DNA from: an uncultured Tenacibaculum sp.
GTDB taxonomy: Bacteria; Bacteroidota; Bacteroidia; Flavobacteriales; Flavobacteriaceae
Length of the DNA: 64,000 nucleotides
Direction of reading: 5' to 3'
Assembly (NCBI GenBank): GCA_947493285.1
Contig: CANLQH010000006.1
Span: 38,363 to 102,362 of the forward strand
Shown here: piece after piece, positions 37,160-45,210 of the stretch
Layout: every line of letters begins with the position of its first letter
Position numbering within the stretch: the first letter of the stretch is position 1
Notes under the pieces: generated by a model
What the model saw: only the letters and a program-made list of their open reading frames with translations
What the model was told of the DNA's origin: nothing
Database searches by the model: none
Made by a program: the position numbers and the translations under genes

Positions 37160-37751
37160 TTTTAACATTTACTGAATAACATTTTTTTAAACCTATTAAT
37201 CCAAAACGCTCACCATTTTTTGTTACATAGTTAGCTCTTACCTTCCCGTTAGGTTGCCACATTTTTTGATTTCCTTCTTCTCTCCCATTTTGGTAATTGA
37301 AGCTTTTAAATTTCTGTCCGTTACTATACCATTCTTTAACACTTCCATTATACTCACCAGAATCATTAAACTGAAATTCAAACATTTTTTGATTGTTTTT
37401 GTACCACCCTGTGTGTTTTCCAATTTTTAATCCGTTTTTATAAGCTCTTTTAAATTGCTTACTTCCTTCAACATACCATCCACCAAAATATCCTTCTCTT
37501 TTTCCATCTAAATACTCTGACTTCGATTTAATCGCTCCATTAGAATAAAATTCTTCTACAATCCCAGAGTATGGTTTGTCTTTATAGAATAAAACTCCAT
37601 TAACCAAACTAAAATTTAAATCCTTTATATCTTTTTCCTTTAAAGGTATTTTAGTTTTAGTAATAAAATTACTCATTCTTACTTCTTGCTTTTGAGTATT
37701 ACAAGAAATAAAAATGAATAAAATAAAAATATAATAAGTTGTTCTCAACAC
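37143..37751 (-). CDS. MORN-type repeat lipoprotein (YwqK-like)
   Basis: 202 residues, lipoprotein signal (FILFIFISCNTQ). At least five MORN-like repeats: VEEFYSNGAIKSKSEYLDGKR, GWYVEGSKQFKRAYKNGLKIG, GWYKNNQKMFEFQFNDSG, EWYSNGQKFKSFNYQNGREEG and MWQPNGKVRANYVTKNGER. These annotate automatically as YwqK 'antitoxins', but there is no toxin gene and the secreted location argues against that. The start is non-ATG: GTG at 37751 overlapping the YHYH stop (TAGTG), or TTG at 37748. Probably a periplasmic or surface scaffold. Confidence 0.78.
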   Translation of the reverse strand: MLRTTYYIFILFIFISCNTQKQEVRMSNFITKTKIPLKEKDIKDLNFSLVNGVLFYKDKPYSGIVEEFYSNGAIKSKSEYLDGKREGYFGGWYVEGSKQFKRAYKNGLKIGKHTGWYKNNQKMFEFQFNDSGEYNGSVKEWYSNGQKFKSFNYQNGREEGNQKMWQPNGKVRANYVTKNGERFGLIGLKKCYSVNVKNEEFK

Positions 37752-38515
37752 TACCTTGTTACTGTTCCTGGAGTTCCGAAAAATCCATTTCCATTTAAAT
37801 ACGGATCTTCATTTGTTATATGATAATGATAAATTCCTTCAGGAAAATCTGCTGTTACCGAAGTATGACCGTGATATGCATCTAAATCATCATTAGTAAT
37901 TGTCACACCATTTTCAACAGGTCCGTAAACTGGAAATCCATCAGATAACAGTCCTAAAAAAGCATCTTCACCAAAAGTATCTGTTAAAAATTTTGGTTTG
38001 ATATGATAATGATATGTTGTCGTAGCTGGGTGTCCTAAATATTGATCAAATGAGTTAATTTCATTTGTTAACGGATCTCCACCAGCTGCATACTGATTAA
38101 AGAATACAATTCCATTTCTAGATATACCTATTGGCCCCATTGGTGTGGAGGTTTTATTTGACGCCTCTTTTGGATTTAAAGGTATTCTAAAAGTTATATT
38201 TTGCTCTCCAATAGATCCTGGATTTTGACGCCAATCAGGATTTGTACCATTATAAGCTTCATACATTTCATGTCCTACTCCCCAATACGGACTTTTATGG
38301 TTCGGTAAATTTGTCGTTTGAATCGTAACAGTATTTCCTGATATCGAATATGTAATTGCATCAATATTGTCAAACTTTGATAATATTGGCGATATATCAT
38401 AAACTATTTCACTTACATCATCGTCATTATTCATTTCTTCAGAATCATCTGATCCACATGAGTAAACTAAAGCTAATAATCCAAATAATAAAATAGATAT
38501 TTTTAAGTTTTTCAT
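37751..38515 (-). CDS. YHYH domain lipoprotein
   Basis: 254 residues, lipoprotein signal (LFGLLALVYSCGSDD) with an acidic linker (DDSEEMNNDDDVSE). The family's signature appears twice, TTYHYHIKPKF and GIYHYHITNED, with other conserved stretches SPYWGVG, GISRNGIVFFNQYAAGGD and DGFPVYGPVE. The His clusters could bind copper, which would fit the SCO protein encoded two genes on; metal binding is my inference. Function of YHYH proteins is not established. Starts five bases after the sulfatase gene's stop on the same strand. Confidence 0.86.
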   Translation of the reverse strand: MKNLKISILLFGLLALVYSCGSDDSEEMNNDDDVSEIVYDISPILSKFDNIDAITYSISGNTVTIQTTNLPNHKSPYWGVGHEMYEAYNGTNPDWRQNPGSIGEQNITFRIPLNPKEASNKTSTPMGPIGISRNGIVFFNQYAAGGDPLTNEINSFDQYLGHPATTTYHYHIKPKFLTDTFGEDAFLGLLSDGFPVYGPVENGVTITNDDLDAYHGHTSVTADFPEGIYHYHITNEDPYLNGNGFFGTPGTVTR

Positions 38516-38520
38516 CTTTA

Positions 38521-39831
38521 TTAATTTTTTAAGTCGTTAAGGGTTTGTTTCAAATTATCTAACTCTTGTTGGTCTTCAGCACTTAATGTAGCATCCAACA
38601 AGTTGTTTATTTCAAAAAAATCATCATTTAAGTTATATAAAGCTTCGCTTCCGTCTGTAAATTTTATATACTTATGTGATTCATTTCTGATTGTAAGATC
38701 ATCATCTCCTATATCTTTTCCTATTTCAGTATAAGCAAAATCCCTATTATTACTATTCGAAGTAGCTGTAAATAATTCTTTAAAACTATTACTATCATGA
38801 TGTTGTTTAGTTCCCGTTTCAGCAATATCAGCAATGGTTGCAAATAAATCGACTGTATTTAATAAACTATCATCGGTTTGATTCGAGCGTGCTACATTTT
38901 TACCTGAAACAATCATAGGGACATTAACACCTCCTTGATATACTGTTCCTTTCGCTCTCCTGCTTCTATAGCCTTGAACTACCTGATTTGGAGTACCATT
39001 ATCACCAATAAAAATAATTATAGTATCATCTTTTTCTTCTTGACTCATAGAACTTAATAAGCGTCCTATTTCAGTATCCATAGCCTCAATCATAGCCATA
39101 TAATATGGTACAGGGTTAGCATCAATACTTGCGTCATCTGTTGGTAAACTTCCTTGAGTATGTAAATTCGTTGGTGGTAAATGAAATGGTGTATGTGGAG
39201 CATTATAAGCCAACCATAAAAACCAAGGTTGATTTTGTTGTGCTACCCAATCAATTGCTAAATCGGTAAATTTTGTTGTCGTATATTCACTAGAAGAAGC
39301 AGTTGCTCCATTTTGAGTAAAATTCCAATTGGTGTACGCTTGAACTCCTCCACTCAATAATCCAGCGTAATAATCAACTCCCATTTGTGTTGGATGATTC
39401 TCGTCTCTAGATAAATGCCATTTTCCTATAACTGCATTGCTATATCCTGCTCCTTTATCATCTAAATATTTTTGCAACGAAGTTTCTGAAGTTGACATAA
39501 CATCATCTACTTTCATAACATTAGTACGAAAACCATACTTACCAGTTAAAATACTTCCTCTTGTTGGTGTACAAGTAGGATATGACCATAAGTTCGTAAA
39601 ACGAACTCCGCTATTAATCATATTTTGAAGATTTGGAGTATTTGGCTTTATTGATCCTACATTAAAGCCTGGAGTAGCATCTAACCCCATATCATCTGCA
39701 ATTATTAATAAGATATTTGGCTTAGAATTTTGAACTGGTGTTGAATCTTCTTCAACTACTGCAGTATCACTTCCACAGGATAAAAAGAATAATGAAATTA
39801 ATAAAATTAAAGGGATATTCGTTGATCTCAT
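38521..39831 (-). CDS. Sulfatase lipoprotein (arylsulfatase-like)
   Basis: 436 residues, lipoprotein signal ending FFLSCGSD (Cys 19). Sulfatase family: metal site IADDMG at 45-50 and the modification signature CTPTRGSILTG at 87-97. In it Cys 87 of C-x-P-x-R becomes formylglycine. Also seen are GKWHLS, FLWLAYNAPHTPFHLP and IFIGDNGTP. The nucleophile is a cysteine, not serine, so an FGE-type or anSME maturase is needed; none is visible here. It would remove sulfate from algal or host glycans, or act as a phosphohydrolase. First gene of the operon. Confidence 0.9.
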   Translation of the reverse strand: MRSTNIPLILLISLFFLSCGSDTAVVEEDSTPVQNSKPNILLIIADDMGLDATPGFNVGSIKPNTPNLQNMINSGVRFTNLWSYPTCTPTRGSILTGKYGFRTNVMKVDDVMSTSETSLQKYLDDKGAGYSNAVIGKWHLSRDENHPTQMGVDYYAGLLSGGVQAYTNWNFTQNGATASSSEYTTTKFTDLAIDWVAQQNQPWFLWLAYNAPHTPFHLPPTNLHTQGSLPTDDASIDANPVPYYMAMIEAMDTEIGRLLSSMSQEEKDDTIIIFIGDNGTPNQVVQGYRSRRAKGTVYQGGVNVPMIVSGKNVARSNQTDDSLLNTVDLFATIADIAETGTKQHHDSNSFKELFTATSNSNNRDFAYTEIGKDIGDDDLTIRNESHKYIKFTDGSEALYNLNDDFFEINNLLDATLSAEDQQELDNLKQTLNDLKN

Positions 39832-39902
39832 AAAAAGTAATTTTAGTTAAGACCCATAAAAATTAAAAAGGTTTAAAAAAATATTTATTTTTCATAAAAA
39901 AA

Positions 39903-39926
39903 CAGGTTCAATATTAATTGAACCTG
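39903..39926 (-). terminator. Intrinsic terminator after aqpZ
   Basis: CAGGTTCAAT (39903-39912) pairs with ATTGAACCTG (39917-39926), four-base loop, with a T-run on the minus strand. Confidence 0.82.
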
Positions 39927-39953
39927 CATTAAGTGTTTTTATATAAAACTATA

Positions 39954-40640
39954 TTAGTCCTTATCAAATAACGCTTTATGAATAAATCCTCCAACTACTG
40001 CTCCAGCTATAGGTGCAACCCAAAATAACCACGATTGTGTTAAATATTCTCCACCTGCAAATAATGCCTGACTCATAGAACGAGCCGGATTTACTGAAGT
40101 ATTTGTAATTGGAATACTAATTAAATGAATTAATGTTAAACCCAAACCAATAGCGATTGGTGCGAAACCTTTTGGAGCTCTTTCGTTTGTGCTTCCTAAA
40201 ATAATTAACAAAAAGAACATCGTTAGTAAAAACTCTGCTATAAAAGCTGATGACAAACTATACCCTCCAGGTGATAGCTCTCCATATCCATTAGCTGCAA
40301 AACCTCCTATTGTTTCAAATCCAGCTTTACCAGAAACTATAATATACAATGCTGATGCTGCTAAAATTGCGCCTACTAACTGAGAAATTATATAAGGAAC
40401 TATTTCTTTTGTTGAAAATTTTCCTCCTGCCCATAAACCTAATGATACAGCTGGGTTAAAATGCCCTCCAGAAATATGTCCTACGGCGTATGCCATAGTT
40501 AACACTGTTAAACCAAAAGCTAAGGCAACCCCCATAAATCCAATTCCTAAATCTGGGAAAGCTGCTGCGAAAATTGCGCTACCACAACCTCCAAAAACTA
40601 GCCAAAATGTTCCGAATAATTCCGCTAAATATTTTTTCAT
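39954..40640 (-). CDS. aqpZ: Aquaporin Z
   Basis: 228 residues, six membrane helices and both half-helices, HFNPAVS (NPA 62-64) and SVNPARS (NPA 184-186). The selectivity residues match AqpZ: Phe 42, His 172, Thr 181 and Arg 187, the set that passes water and excludes glycerol. It allows fast water flow during osmotic shifts. Single gene with its own terminator. Confidence 0.94.
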   Translation of the reverse strand: MKKYLAELFGTFWLVFGGCGSAIFAAAFPDLGIGFMGVALAFGLTVLTMAYAVGHISGGHFNPAVSLGLWAGGKFSTKEIVPYIISQLVGAILAASALYIIVSGKAGFETIGGFAANGYGELSPGGYSLSSAFIAEFLLTMFFLLIILGSTNERAPKGFAPIAIGLGLTLIHLISIPITNTSVNPARSMSQALFAGGEYLTQSWLFWVAPIAGAVVGGFIHKALFDKD

Positions 40641-40746
40641 ATTTATAAAGTTTTAATTAATTGATTATTAATTATGACACTTATATTCATAAAAGTCACA
40701 CCCTTATAAATGTATGATATTTTATTTTAATGAGTTTGGAACTTCG

Positions 40747-40754
40747 TATCTTTG
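40747..40754 (+). promoter_or_regulatory. Candidate -7 box for the Cys-rich membrane peptide gene
   Basis: TATCTTTG, 20 bases before the ATG at 40774, fits TAnnTTTG; no convincing -33 TTG. Confidence 0.35.
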
Positions 40755-40773
40755 CAGCATAAAATTTATTAAA

Positions 40774-40980
40774 ATGAAGTTAGTTTTTGTTACAATTGGA
40801 TTATTAGCTTTAGCCTTTGCAGGAATTGCAATTAAAATTTGGGCTAAAAAAGATGGTGAATTTGCAGGTACTTGTGCAAGTCAGAATCCAGTATTGAATG
40901 ACAGCGGAGAAGCATGTGGATTTTGTGGTAAAACACCTGACCAATTTGACACTTGCAGTGAGCCTCAACACGACAATTAG
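40774..40980 (+). CDS. Small membrane-anchored Cys-rich protein
   Basis: 68 residues from the ATG at 40774; an earlier in-frame start at 40714 lies upstream of the likely promoter. A single helix (MKLVFVTIGLLALAFAGIAIKIW) precedes a soluble, Cys-rich tail. It has GTCASQNPVL, EACGFCGK (C-x-x-C) and DTCSE, four cysteines in all. The C-x-x-C pair resembles a zinc or [Fe-S] knuckle or a thiol redox site. Flavobacteriaceae genomes carry similar proteins annotated only as membrane or secreted. Twenty-seven bases before the glycosyltransferase gene. Confidence 0.75.
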   Translation: MKLVFVTIGLLALAFAGIAIKIWAKKDGEFAGTCASQNPVLNDSGEACGFCGKTPDQFDTCSEPQHDN

Positions 40981-41007
40981 ACCTATAAAACTAACCAATC
41001 TTTCTTT

Positions 41008-42111
41008 ATGATTTTTACTGTACTTTTCTACATTTTTGTAGCAGTTACGGTTATTCAAATAATTTATTACTTCTATTTTTCTGTTTTTGCTTTTGAAAAA
41101 AAGAAAACTCAATTAAAAAGCAACGAAATACCAGTTTCTATAATTATTTTAGTTAAAAACGAAGCAGAGAATTTAGCTAATTACATTCAAAATATTCTTA
41201 AACAAAATTATTCTAATTTTGAAATTGTTTTAATAAACAATGCCTCTTCTGACGCCACTCTAGATATTATTGAAGAATTACAAAAACAGTATTCAAACAT
41301 AAAATTGGTAAACGTAAAAAATACTGAAGCTTTTTGGGGAAATAAAAAGTACGCATTAACATTAGGTATAAAAGCTGCCTCTAATGAACATTTATTGTTT
41401 ACAGAAACAAGTAGCATCCCTCTTTCCAAAAACTGGATTCGTGAAATGGTATTTAATTTTTCGAAAGAAAAAACAATTGTTATAGGGTACAAAAAGATAA
41501 AATCTAAAAAACATTCTTTTAGCAATTTACTTTTCCGTTTCGATAATATCATAAACACAATTCAGTCTTTTTCCTATACTAAAACTGGCAATGCTTTTAC
41601 AGCTAACTCGAGTAATATTGCATATACAAAGAGTGATTTCTTTAAAGTTAACGGCTTTATAAATCATTTAAATATTTTTATCGGTGAAAGTGATTTATTT
41701 CTAAAAGATGCATCAACAAATAAAAATACTGTAACAGCCACTAGCAATGTTAGTTTTGTTGAAAGCTCAGGTATATATTCCTTTAAAAAATGGTTTTCAG
41801 AAAAAAGAAAACAATCAATAGTAACATCTTTATATAAATTTAAACATAAATTCTTTTTACGTTTATTTATAATATCTAAGATTATATTTTACCCTTTAGC
41901 TATTTATCTAACAATTTTAAACTGGAAAATTATTACTCCTATAATATTTGTTTATTTTCTTATTCAATATATCATTATTGGAAAATCAGCCTATAAATTG
42001 CAAGAAAAACAAATACTATTCTTTTTACCAATACTTGATATTTGTTTAGTGTTATTACAAATCACTATATTTATATCAACTAGAATTTCTAAACCTACAC
42101 ATTGGAAGTAA
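41008..42111 (+). CDS. Family 2 glycosyltransferase
   Basis: 367 residues. An N-terminal membrane helix (IFTVLFYIFVAVTVIQIIYYFYF), then a GT-A domain beginning PVSIIILVKNEAENLANYIQNIL with LINNASSDATLDII. The metal-binding DxD position reads as TETSSIPLS, which lacks an acidic pair, so the usual metal motif is missing. Two or three C-terminal membrane helices follow (about 280-355). It may add a sugar to a membrane lipid carrier or a surface glycan. The sigma gene starts inside its last codons (ten-base overlap). Confidence 0.82.
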   Translation: MIFTVLFYIFVAVTVIQIIYYFYFSVFAFEKKKTQLKSNEIPVSIIILVKNEAENLANYIQNILKQNYSNFEIVLINNASSDATLDIIEELQKQYSNIKLVNVKNTEAFWGNKKYALTLGIKAASNEHLLFTETSSIPLSKNWIREMVFNFSKEKTIVIGYKKIKSKKHSFSNLLFRFDNIINTIQSFSYTKTGNAFTANSSNIAYTKSDFFKVNGFINHLNIFIGESDLFLKDASTNKNTVTATSNVSFVESSGIYSFKKWFSEKRKQSIVTSLYKFKHKFFLRLFIISKIIFYPLAIYLTILNWKIITPIIFVYFLIQYIIIGKSAYKLQEKQILFFLPILDICLVLLQITIFISTRISKPTHWK

Positions 42112-42665
42112 ATAAAGAAAAAGTACTTAAACACATTCAAAAAGCTAAAAAAGGGAATCAAATATCTTTTAATTTCCTATTAGATACTTTCTGGGGAAGT
42201 GTATATAATTATCAGTTATCTAAAATTAATAATGATAACGATGCTGAAGATATTACGATTAGAACTTTTTCAAAAGCTTTCGATAAAATTGATACGTTCG
42301 ATGAACAATATCAATTCAAAACATGGTTAATTACCATTTCTAAAAACGTTTATATCGATTTTCTTAGAAAGAAAAAATCTTCTTTACAAATAGAAACTAC
42401 AAAAGAACAAGAAGAGGCTGCTTTTAAGGTTATTGACAATTCTCCTTCTCCTGAAGATAAAATTATTACAGAACAAAACCTTGCTAAGCTTTTAAGAGAT
42501 ATTAAAAAACTAAAACCAAAGTACCAAGAGGTAATTAATTTACGTTTTTTTCAAGAGCTGAGTTACAAAGAAATTTCTGAAAAAATTGATGAACCAATCA
42601 ACAATGTTAAAGTTAAATTACTGAGAGCTAAAAAATTATTAGCAGAAATAATAAAAAAATCATAG
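42102..42665 (+). CDS. ECF-type RNA polymerase sigma factor, no anti-sigma partner
   Basis: 187 residues. Region 2 has NDNDAEDITIRTFSKAFDKIDTF and FKTWLITISKNVYIDFLRK; region 4 has FQELSYKEISEKIDEPINNVKVKLLRAKKLL. The start is a TTG at 42102, since the frame has no nearby ATG; the resulting opening EVNKEKVLKHIQKAKKGN looks right for the group. It overlaps the glycosyltransferase gene, and no membrane anti-sigma gene follows. Regulation is therefore probably transcriptional or by translational coupling. Confidence 0.87.
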   Translation: MEVNKEKVLKHIQKAKKGNQISFNFLLDTFWGSVYNYQLSKINNDNDAEDITIRTFSKAFDKIDTFDEQYQFKTWLITISKNVYIDFLRKKKSSLQIETTKEQEEAAFKVIDNSPSPEDKIITEQNLAKLLRDIKKLKPKYQEVINLRFFQELSYKEISEKIDEPINNVKVKLLRAKKLLAEIIKKS

Positions 42666-42757
42666 ATTGCCATGCTTTTTAAAAAGCGTATTATCAATCA
42701 ATTATAACATTATTTAAAATAGCCCTCAATACTTTTCTTTAACCCCCTTCCCTTTTC

Positions 42758-43978
42758 ATGAAAAAATCCATTTTAAATTTACTTGGACCAGGACTATTAT
42801 TTGCTGGTGCAGCCATAGGCGTTTCTCATTTAGTACAATCTACTAGAGCTGGTGCCGATTTTGGATTTGGTTTACTTTGGGCGCTACTAATTGTAAATAT
42901 TTTTAAATACCCTTTTTTTCAATATGGTCCACGTTATGCTGCTGCTACAGGAGAAACATTATTAGACGGTTATAGAAAGTTAGGTAAAGGCTTCTTAGTG
43001 AGTTATTATGTTTTAAATTTTGTAACCATGTTTACCATTCAAGCTGCAGTTACAATAGTTACAGCAGGTTTGGCTGCTAATCTATTTGGATTTACGAATA
43101 ACTTAGTTGTTTGGTCTTTACTTATAATGGCTATTAGTATTTTTATTTTACTAATTGGTAAATACAAGCTTCTTGATAATTTAATGAAATACATCATTAT
43201 TATATTAACAATTAGCACAATCATTGCTGTAAATGTTGCGCTATTTAGCACCAATAAAGGATTTTCTTTTCAACAAATAATTCCTAGTGGTACTGCACAA
43301 GTTACTTTTCTAATTGCATTTTTAGGTTGGATGCCAGCCCCATTAGATATTTCTATTTGGCATTCATTATGGTCGGTTGAGAAAAGTAAAAATACTTTTG
43401 AAAAAATTAAACCAAAGCATGCCATTTTCGATTTTAATGTTGGCTACATCAGCACTTTATTTTTAGGTGTTTGCTTTGTTATGTTAGGCGCTTTGGTTAT
43501 GTATAGATCTGGAGAATCTTTTTCAAATAAAGGAACTGTGTTTGCCTCACAATTAATTCATTTATATACAAAAAATCTAGGTGAGTTTTCTTATTTATTT
43601 ATTGGGATTGCTGCATTTACAACTATGTTTAGCACCACTTTAACTACGCTAGATGCTTCTCCTAGAGCAATGACAAAAGCATCGAACCTTATTTTTGACA
43701 AGAAAAATAAATTCAGTTATTGGTTTTGGATGCTACTTTTAGCTTTTGGAACTTTTATCATCTTAAATTACTTTTTATCTGATATGGGGTTCTTAGTTAA
43801 AATAGCTACTGTTTTATCATTTTTAACTGCACCTTTTTACGCTATTTTAAATTATATATTAATCACAGGGAAACACACACCAGAAAAACATCGTCCAAAA
43901 TTAGGTTTGCGAATTTTAAGTATAACTGGTATCGTTTTTTTAGTTGGATTTAGTATTTGGTTTTTACTTAGTTTATAA
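42758..43978 (+). CDS. Nramp-like divalent metal transporter with altered metal site
   Basis: 406 residues, about eleven membrane helices. Overall Nramp fold (LLGPGLLFAGAAIG at the start), but the helix 1 DPGN motif that binds metal is missing: positions 15-24 read FAGAAIGVSH. The helix 6 motif reads WMPAPLD at 191-197 instead of the usual MPHN. The methionine is retained, the Asp/Asn pair is not. It could move a different ion, or a bulky substrate. Starts 92 bases after the ECF sigma gene on the same strand. Confidence 0.82.
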   Translation: MKKSILNLLGPGLLFAGAAIGVSHLVQSTRAGADFGFGLLWALLIVNIFKYPFFQYGPRYAAATGETLLDGYRKLGKGFLVSYYVLNFVTMFTIQAAVTIVTAGLAANLFGFTNNLVVWSLLIMAISIFILLIGKYKLLDNLMKYIIIILTISTIIAVNVALFSTNKGFSFQQIIPSGTAQVTFLIAFLGWMPAPLDISIWHSLWSVEKSKNTFEKIKPKHAIFDFNVGYISTLFLGVCFVMLGALVMYRSGESFSNKGTVFASQLIHLYTKNLGEFSYLFIGIAAFTTMFSTTLTTLDASPRAMTKASNLIFDKKNKFSYWFWMLLLAFGTFIILNYFLSDMGFLVKIATVLSFLTAPFYAILNYILITGKHTPEKHRPKLGLRILSITGIVFLVGFSIWFLLSL

Positions 43979-43990
43979 CGCTTTTCTTTG

Positions 43991-43998
43991 TAAATTTG
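43991..43998 (+). promoter_or_regulatory. Candidate -7 box for lipA
   Basis: TAAATTTG, 18 bases before the ATG at 44017; the nearest TTTG upstream is too far for a good -33 box. Confidence 0.3.
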
Positions 43999-44016
43999 CT
44001 TTTCAATTTTTAGAGA

Positions 44017-44886
44017 ATGACAAACGAAACAGTTACACTTCCTGAAAGACAAAAAAAACCAAAATGGTTACGTGTAAAATTACCTGTAGGTAAAAAATAC
44101 ACAGATCTTAGAGGATTAGTAGATAAGTATAAATTAAATACAATTTGTACTAGTGGAAGTTGCCCAAACATGGGTGAATGTTGGGGAGAAGGTACCGCTA
44201 CCTTTATGATTTTAGGTAATATCTGTACTCGATCTTGTGGATTTTGCGGTGTAAAAACTGGTAGACCAGAAACTGTTGAATGGGATGAACCTGAAAAAGT
44301 AGCTCGTTCTATAAAATTAATGAGTATTAAACATGCGGTATTAACTTCTGTAGATAGAGACGATTTAAAAGATGGTGGTTCTATAATTTGGGCAGAAACT
44401 GTAAATGCGGTTCGTAGAGCAAATCCAAATACAACTTTAGAAACATTAATTCCTGATTTTCAAGGAAACGAAAAATTGATTGACAGAATTATTGAAGTTG
44501 CTCCAGAAGTAGTTTCTCATAATATGGAAACTGTACGTAGATTAACTCGTGAAGTTAGAATTCAAGCAAAATATGATAGAAGTTTAGGTGTCTTAAAATA
44601 CTTAAAAGAAAACGGAATGCGTACTAAATCTGGAATTATGCTAGGTTTAGGGGAAACTGAAGAAGAGGTTATCCAAACTATGAAAGATTTACGCGGTGTT
44701 GGTTTAGATGTTATTACTATTGGTCAATATTTACAACCAAGTAAAAAACATTTACCTGTAAAAGAATTTATAACTCCAGATCAGTTTAAAAAATACGAAA
44801 CTTTAGGCTTAGAAATGGGCTTTATGTATGTAGAAAGCGGCGCTCTAGTCCGATCTTCTTATAAAGCACATAAACATGCTAGTTAA
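44017..44886 (+). CDS. lipA: Lipoyl synthase
   Basis: 289 residues, radical SAM enzyme that inserts two sulfurs into octanoyl groups on E2 and H proteins. Both iron-sulfur sites are readable: the N-terminal [12 protein letters not shown] (C-x4-C-x5-C) auxiliary cluster and CTRSCGFC (C-x3-C-x2-C) for SAM. The C-terminal serine ligand lies in RSSYKAHKH. Normal length. The intrinsic terminator starts six bases after its stop. Confidence 0.96.
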   Translation: MTNETVTLPERQKKPKWLRVKLPVGKKYTDLRGLVDKYKLNTICTSGSCPNMGECWGEGTATFMILGNICTRSCGFCGVKTGRPETVEWDEPEKVARSIKLMSIKHAVLTSVDRDDLKDGGSIIWAETVNAVRRANPNTTLETLIPDFQGNEKLIDRIIEVAPEVVSHNMETVRRLTREVRIQAKYDRSLGVLKYLKENGMRTKSGIMLGLGETEEEVIQTMKDLRGVGLDVITIGQYLQPSKKHLPVKEFITPDQFKKYETLGLEMGFMYVESGALVRSSYKAHKHAS

Positions 44887-44891
44887 ATAAC

Positions 44892-44915
44892 AAATCCTCC
44901 TAAATTGGAGGATTT
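44892..44915 (+). terminator. Intrinsic terminator after lipA
   Basis: AAATCCTCC (44892-44900), six-base loop, GGAGGATTT (44907-44915), T6 tail. Confidence 0.85.
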
Positions 44916-45074
44916 TTTATGCTTTTTTATTTTTCTTAAAAAAACCACAAATTCCCTACGATTCAAAAACAAAAAGCATTCAAAAATTATCAATTCAATA
45001 ATTTAGAGCTTTTAAATGTTAATTAAATGTAAAAATCATACCTTTTTAACAAATAATCGCATAAAAACACATTT
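44916..45074. other. Gene-free stretch before the sigma-54 promoter
   Basis: About 160 bases of AT-rich sequence with no open frame, repeat or hairpin that I can support. It could hold sites for a sigma-54 activator protein, which usually bind 80-150 bases upstream, but I see no clear dyad. The next 110 bases hold the small-RNA candidate. Confidence 0.4.
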
Positions 45075-45090
45075 TGGCACGAGGTTTGCA
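45075..45090 (+). promoter_or_regulatory. Sigma-54 (RpoN) -24/-12 promoter
   Basis: TGGCACGAGGTTTGCA matches the consensus TGGCACG-N4-TTGCA at every fixed position; the GG (45076-45077) and GC (45088-45089) are exactly ten bases apart. Transcription should start near 45100-45102. It lies in a gene-free interval and points at a terminator-ended segment with no coding frame. Confidence 0.68.
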
Positions 45091-45099
45091 AATAAAAAA

Positions 45100-45187
45100 A
45101 TGAAGACGACGTAGTAAACCGTTTTCATTGTGTAAATTATTTGAATTAGTTGATTAACAAAAGCCCACTCATATGAGTGGGCTTTTG
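45100..45187 (+). ncRNA. Predicted sigma-54-dependent small RNA
   Basis: The segment from the predicted start to the terminator is about 88 bases. A 5' hairpin pairs ATGAAGACG (45100-45108) with CGTTTTCAT (45120-45128), nine pairs including one G-U, around an 11-base loop. A 30-base single-stranded linker (45129-45158) follows, then the long terminator hairpin 45159-45186. The only reading frame starting with ATG is four codons (MKTT), so a non-coding product is more likely. The linker could pair with target mRNAs. Structure and promoter are seen by eye; transcription is inferred. Comparison with Rfam Bacteroidota motifs such as Flavo-1 was not possible. Confidence 0.55.
45159..45186. terminator. 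Palindromic bidirectional terminator
   Basis: A perfect 28-base palindrome centred at 45172/45173, with GCCCACTCAT against ATGAGTGGGC and A4/T4 ends. It ends the small RNA on the plus strand and the cysteine synthase transcript on the minus strand. Confidence 0.85.
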
Positions 45188-45210
45188 AATTTTATATGTA
45201 TAAATGTAAT

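Noticed and set aside
37143..37751. Toxin-antitoxin reading of the YwqK-like gene
   Set aside because: Automatic YwqK annotation suggests an antitoxin, but the protein is a lipoprotein and no toxin gene is adjacent.
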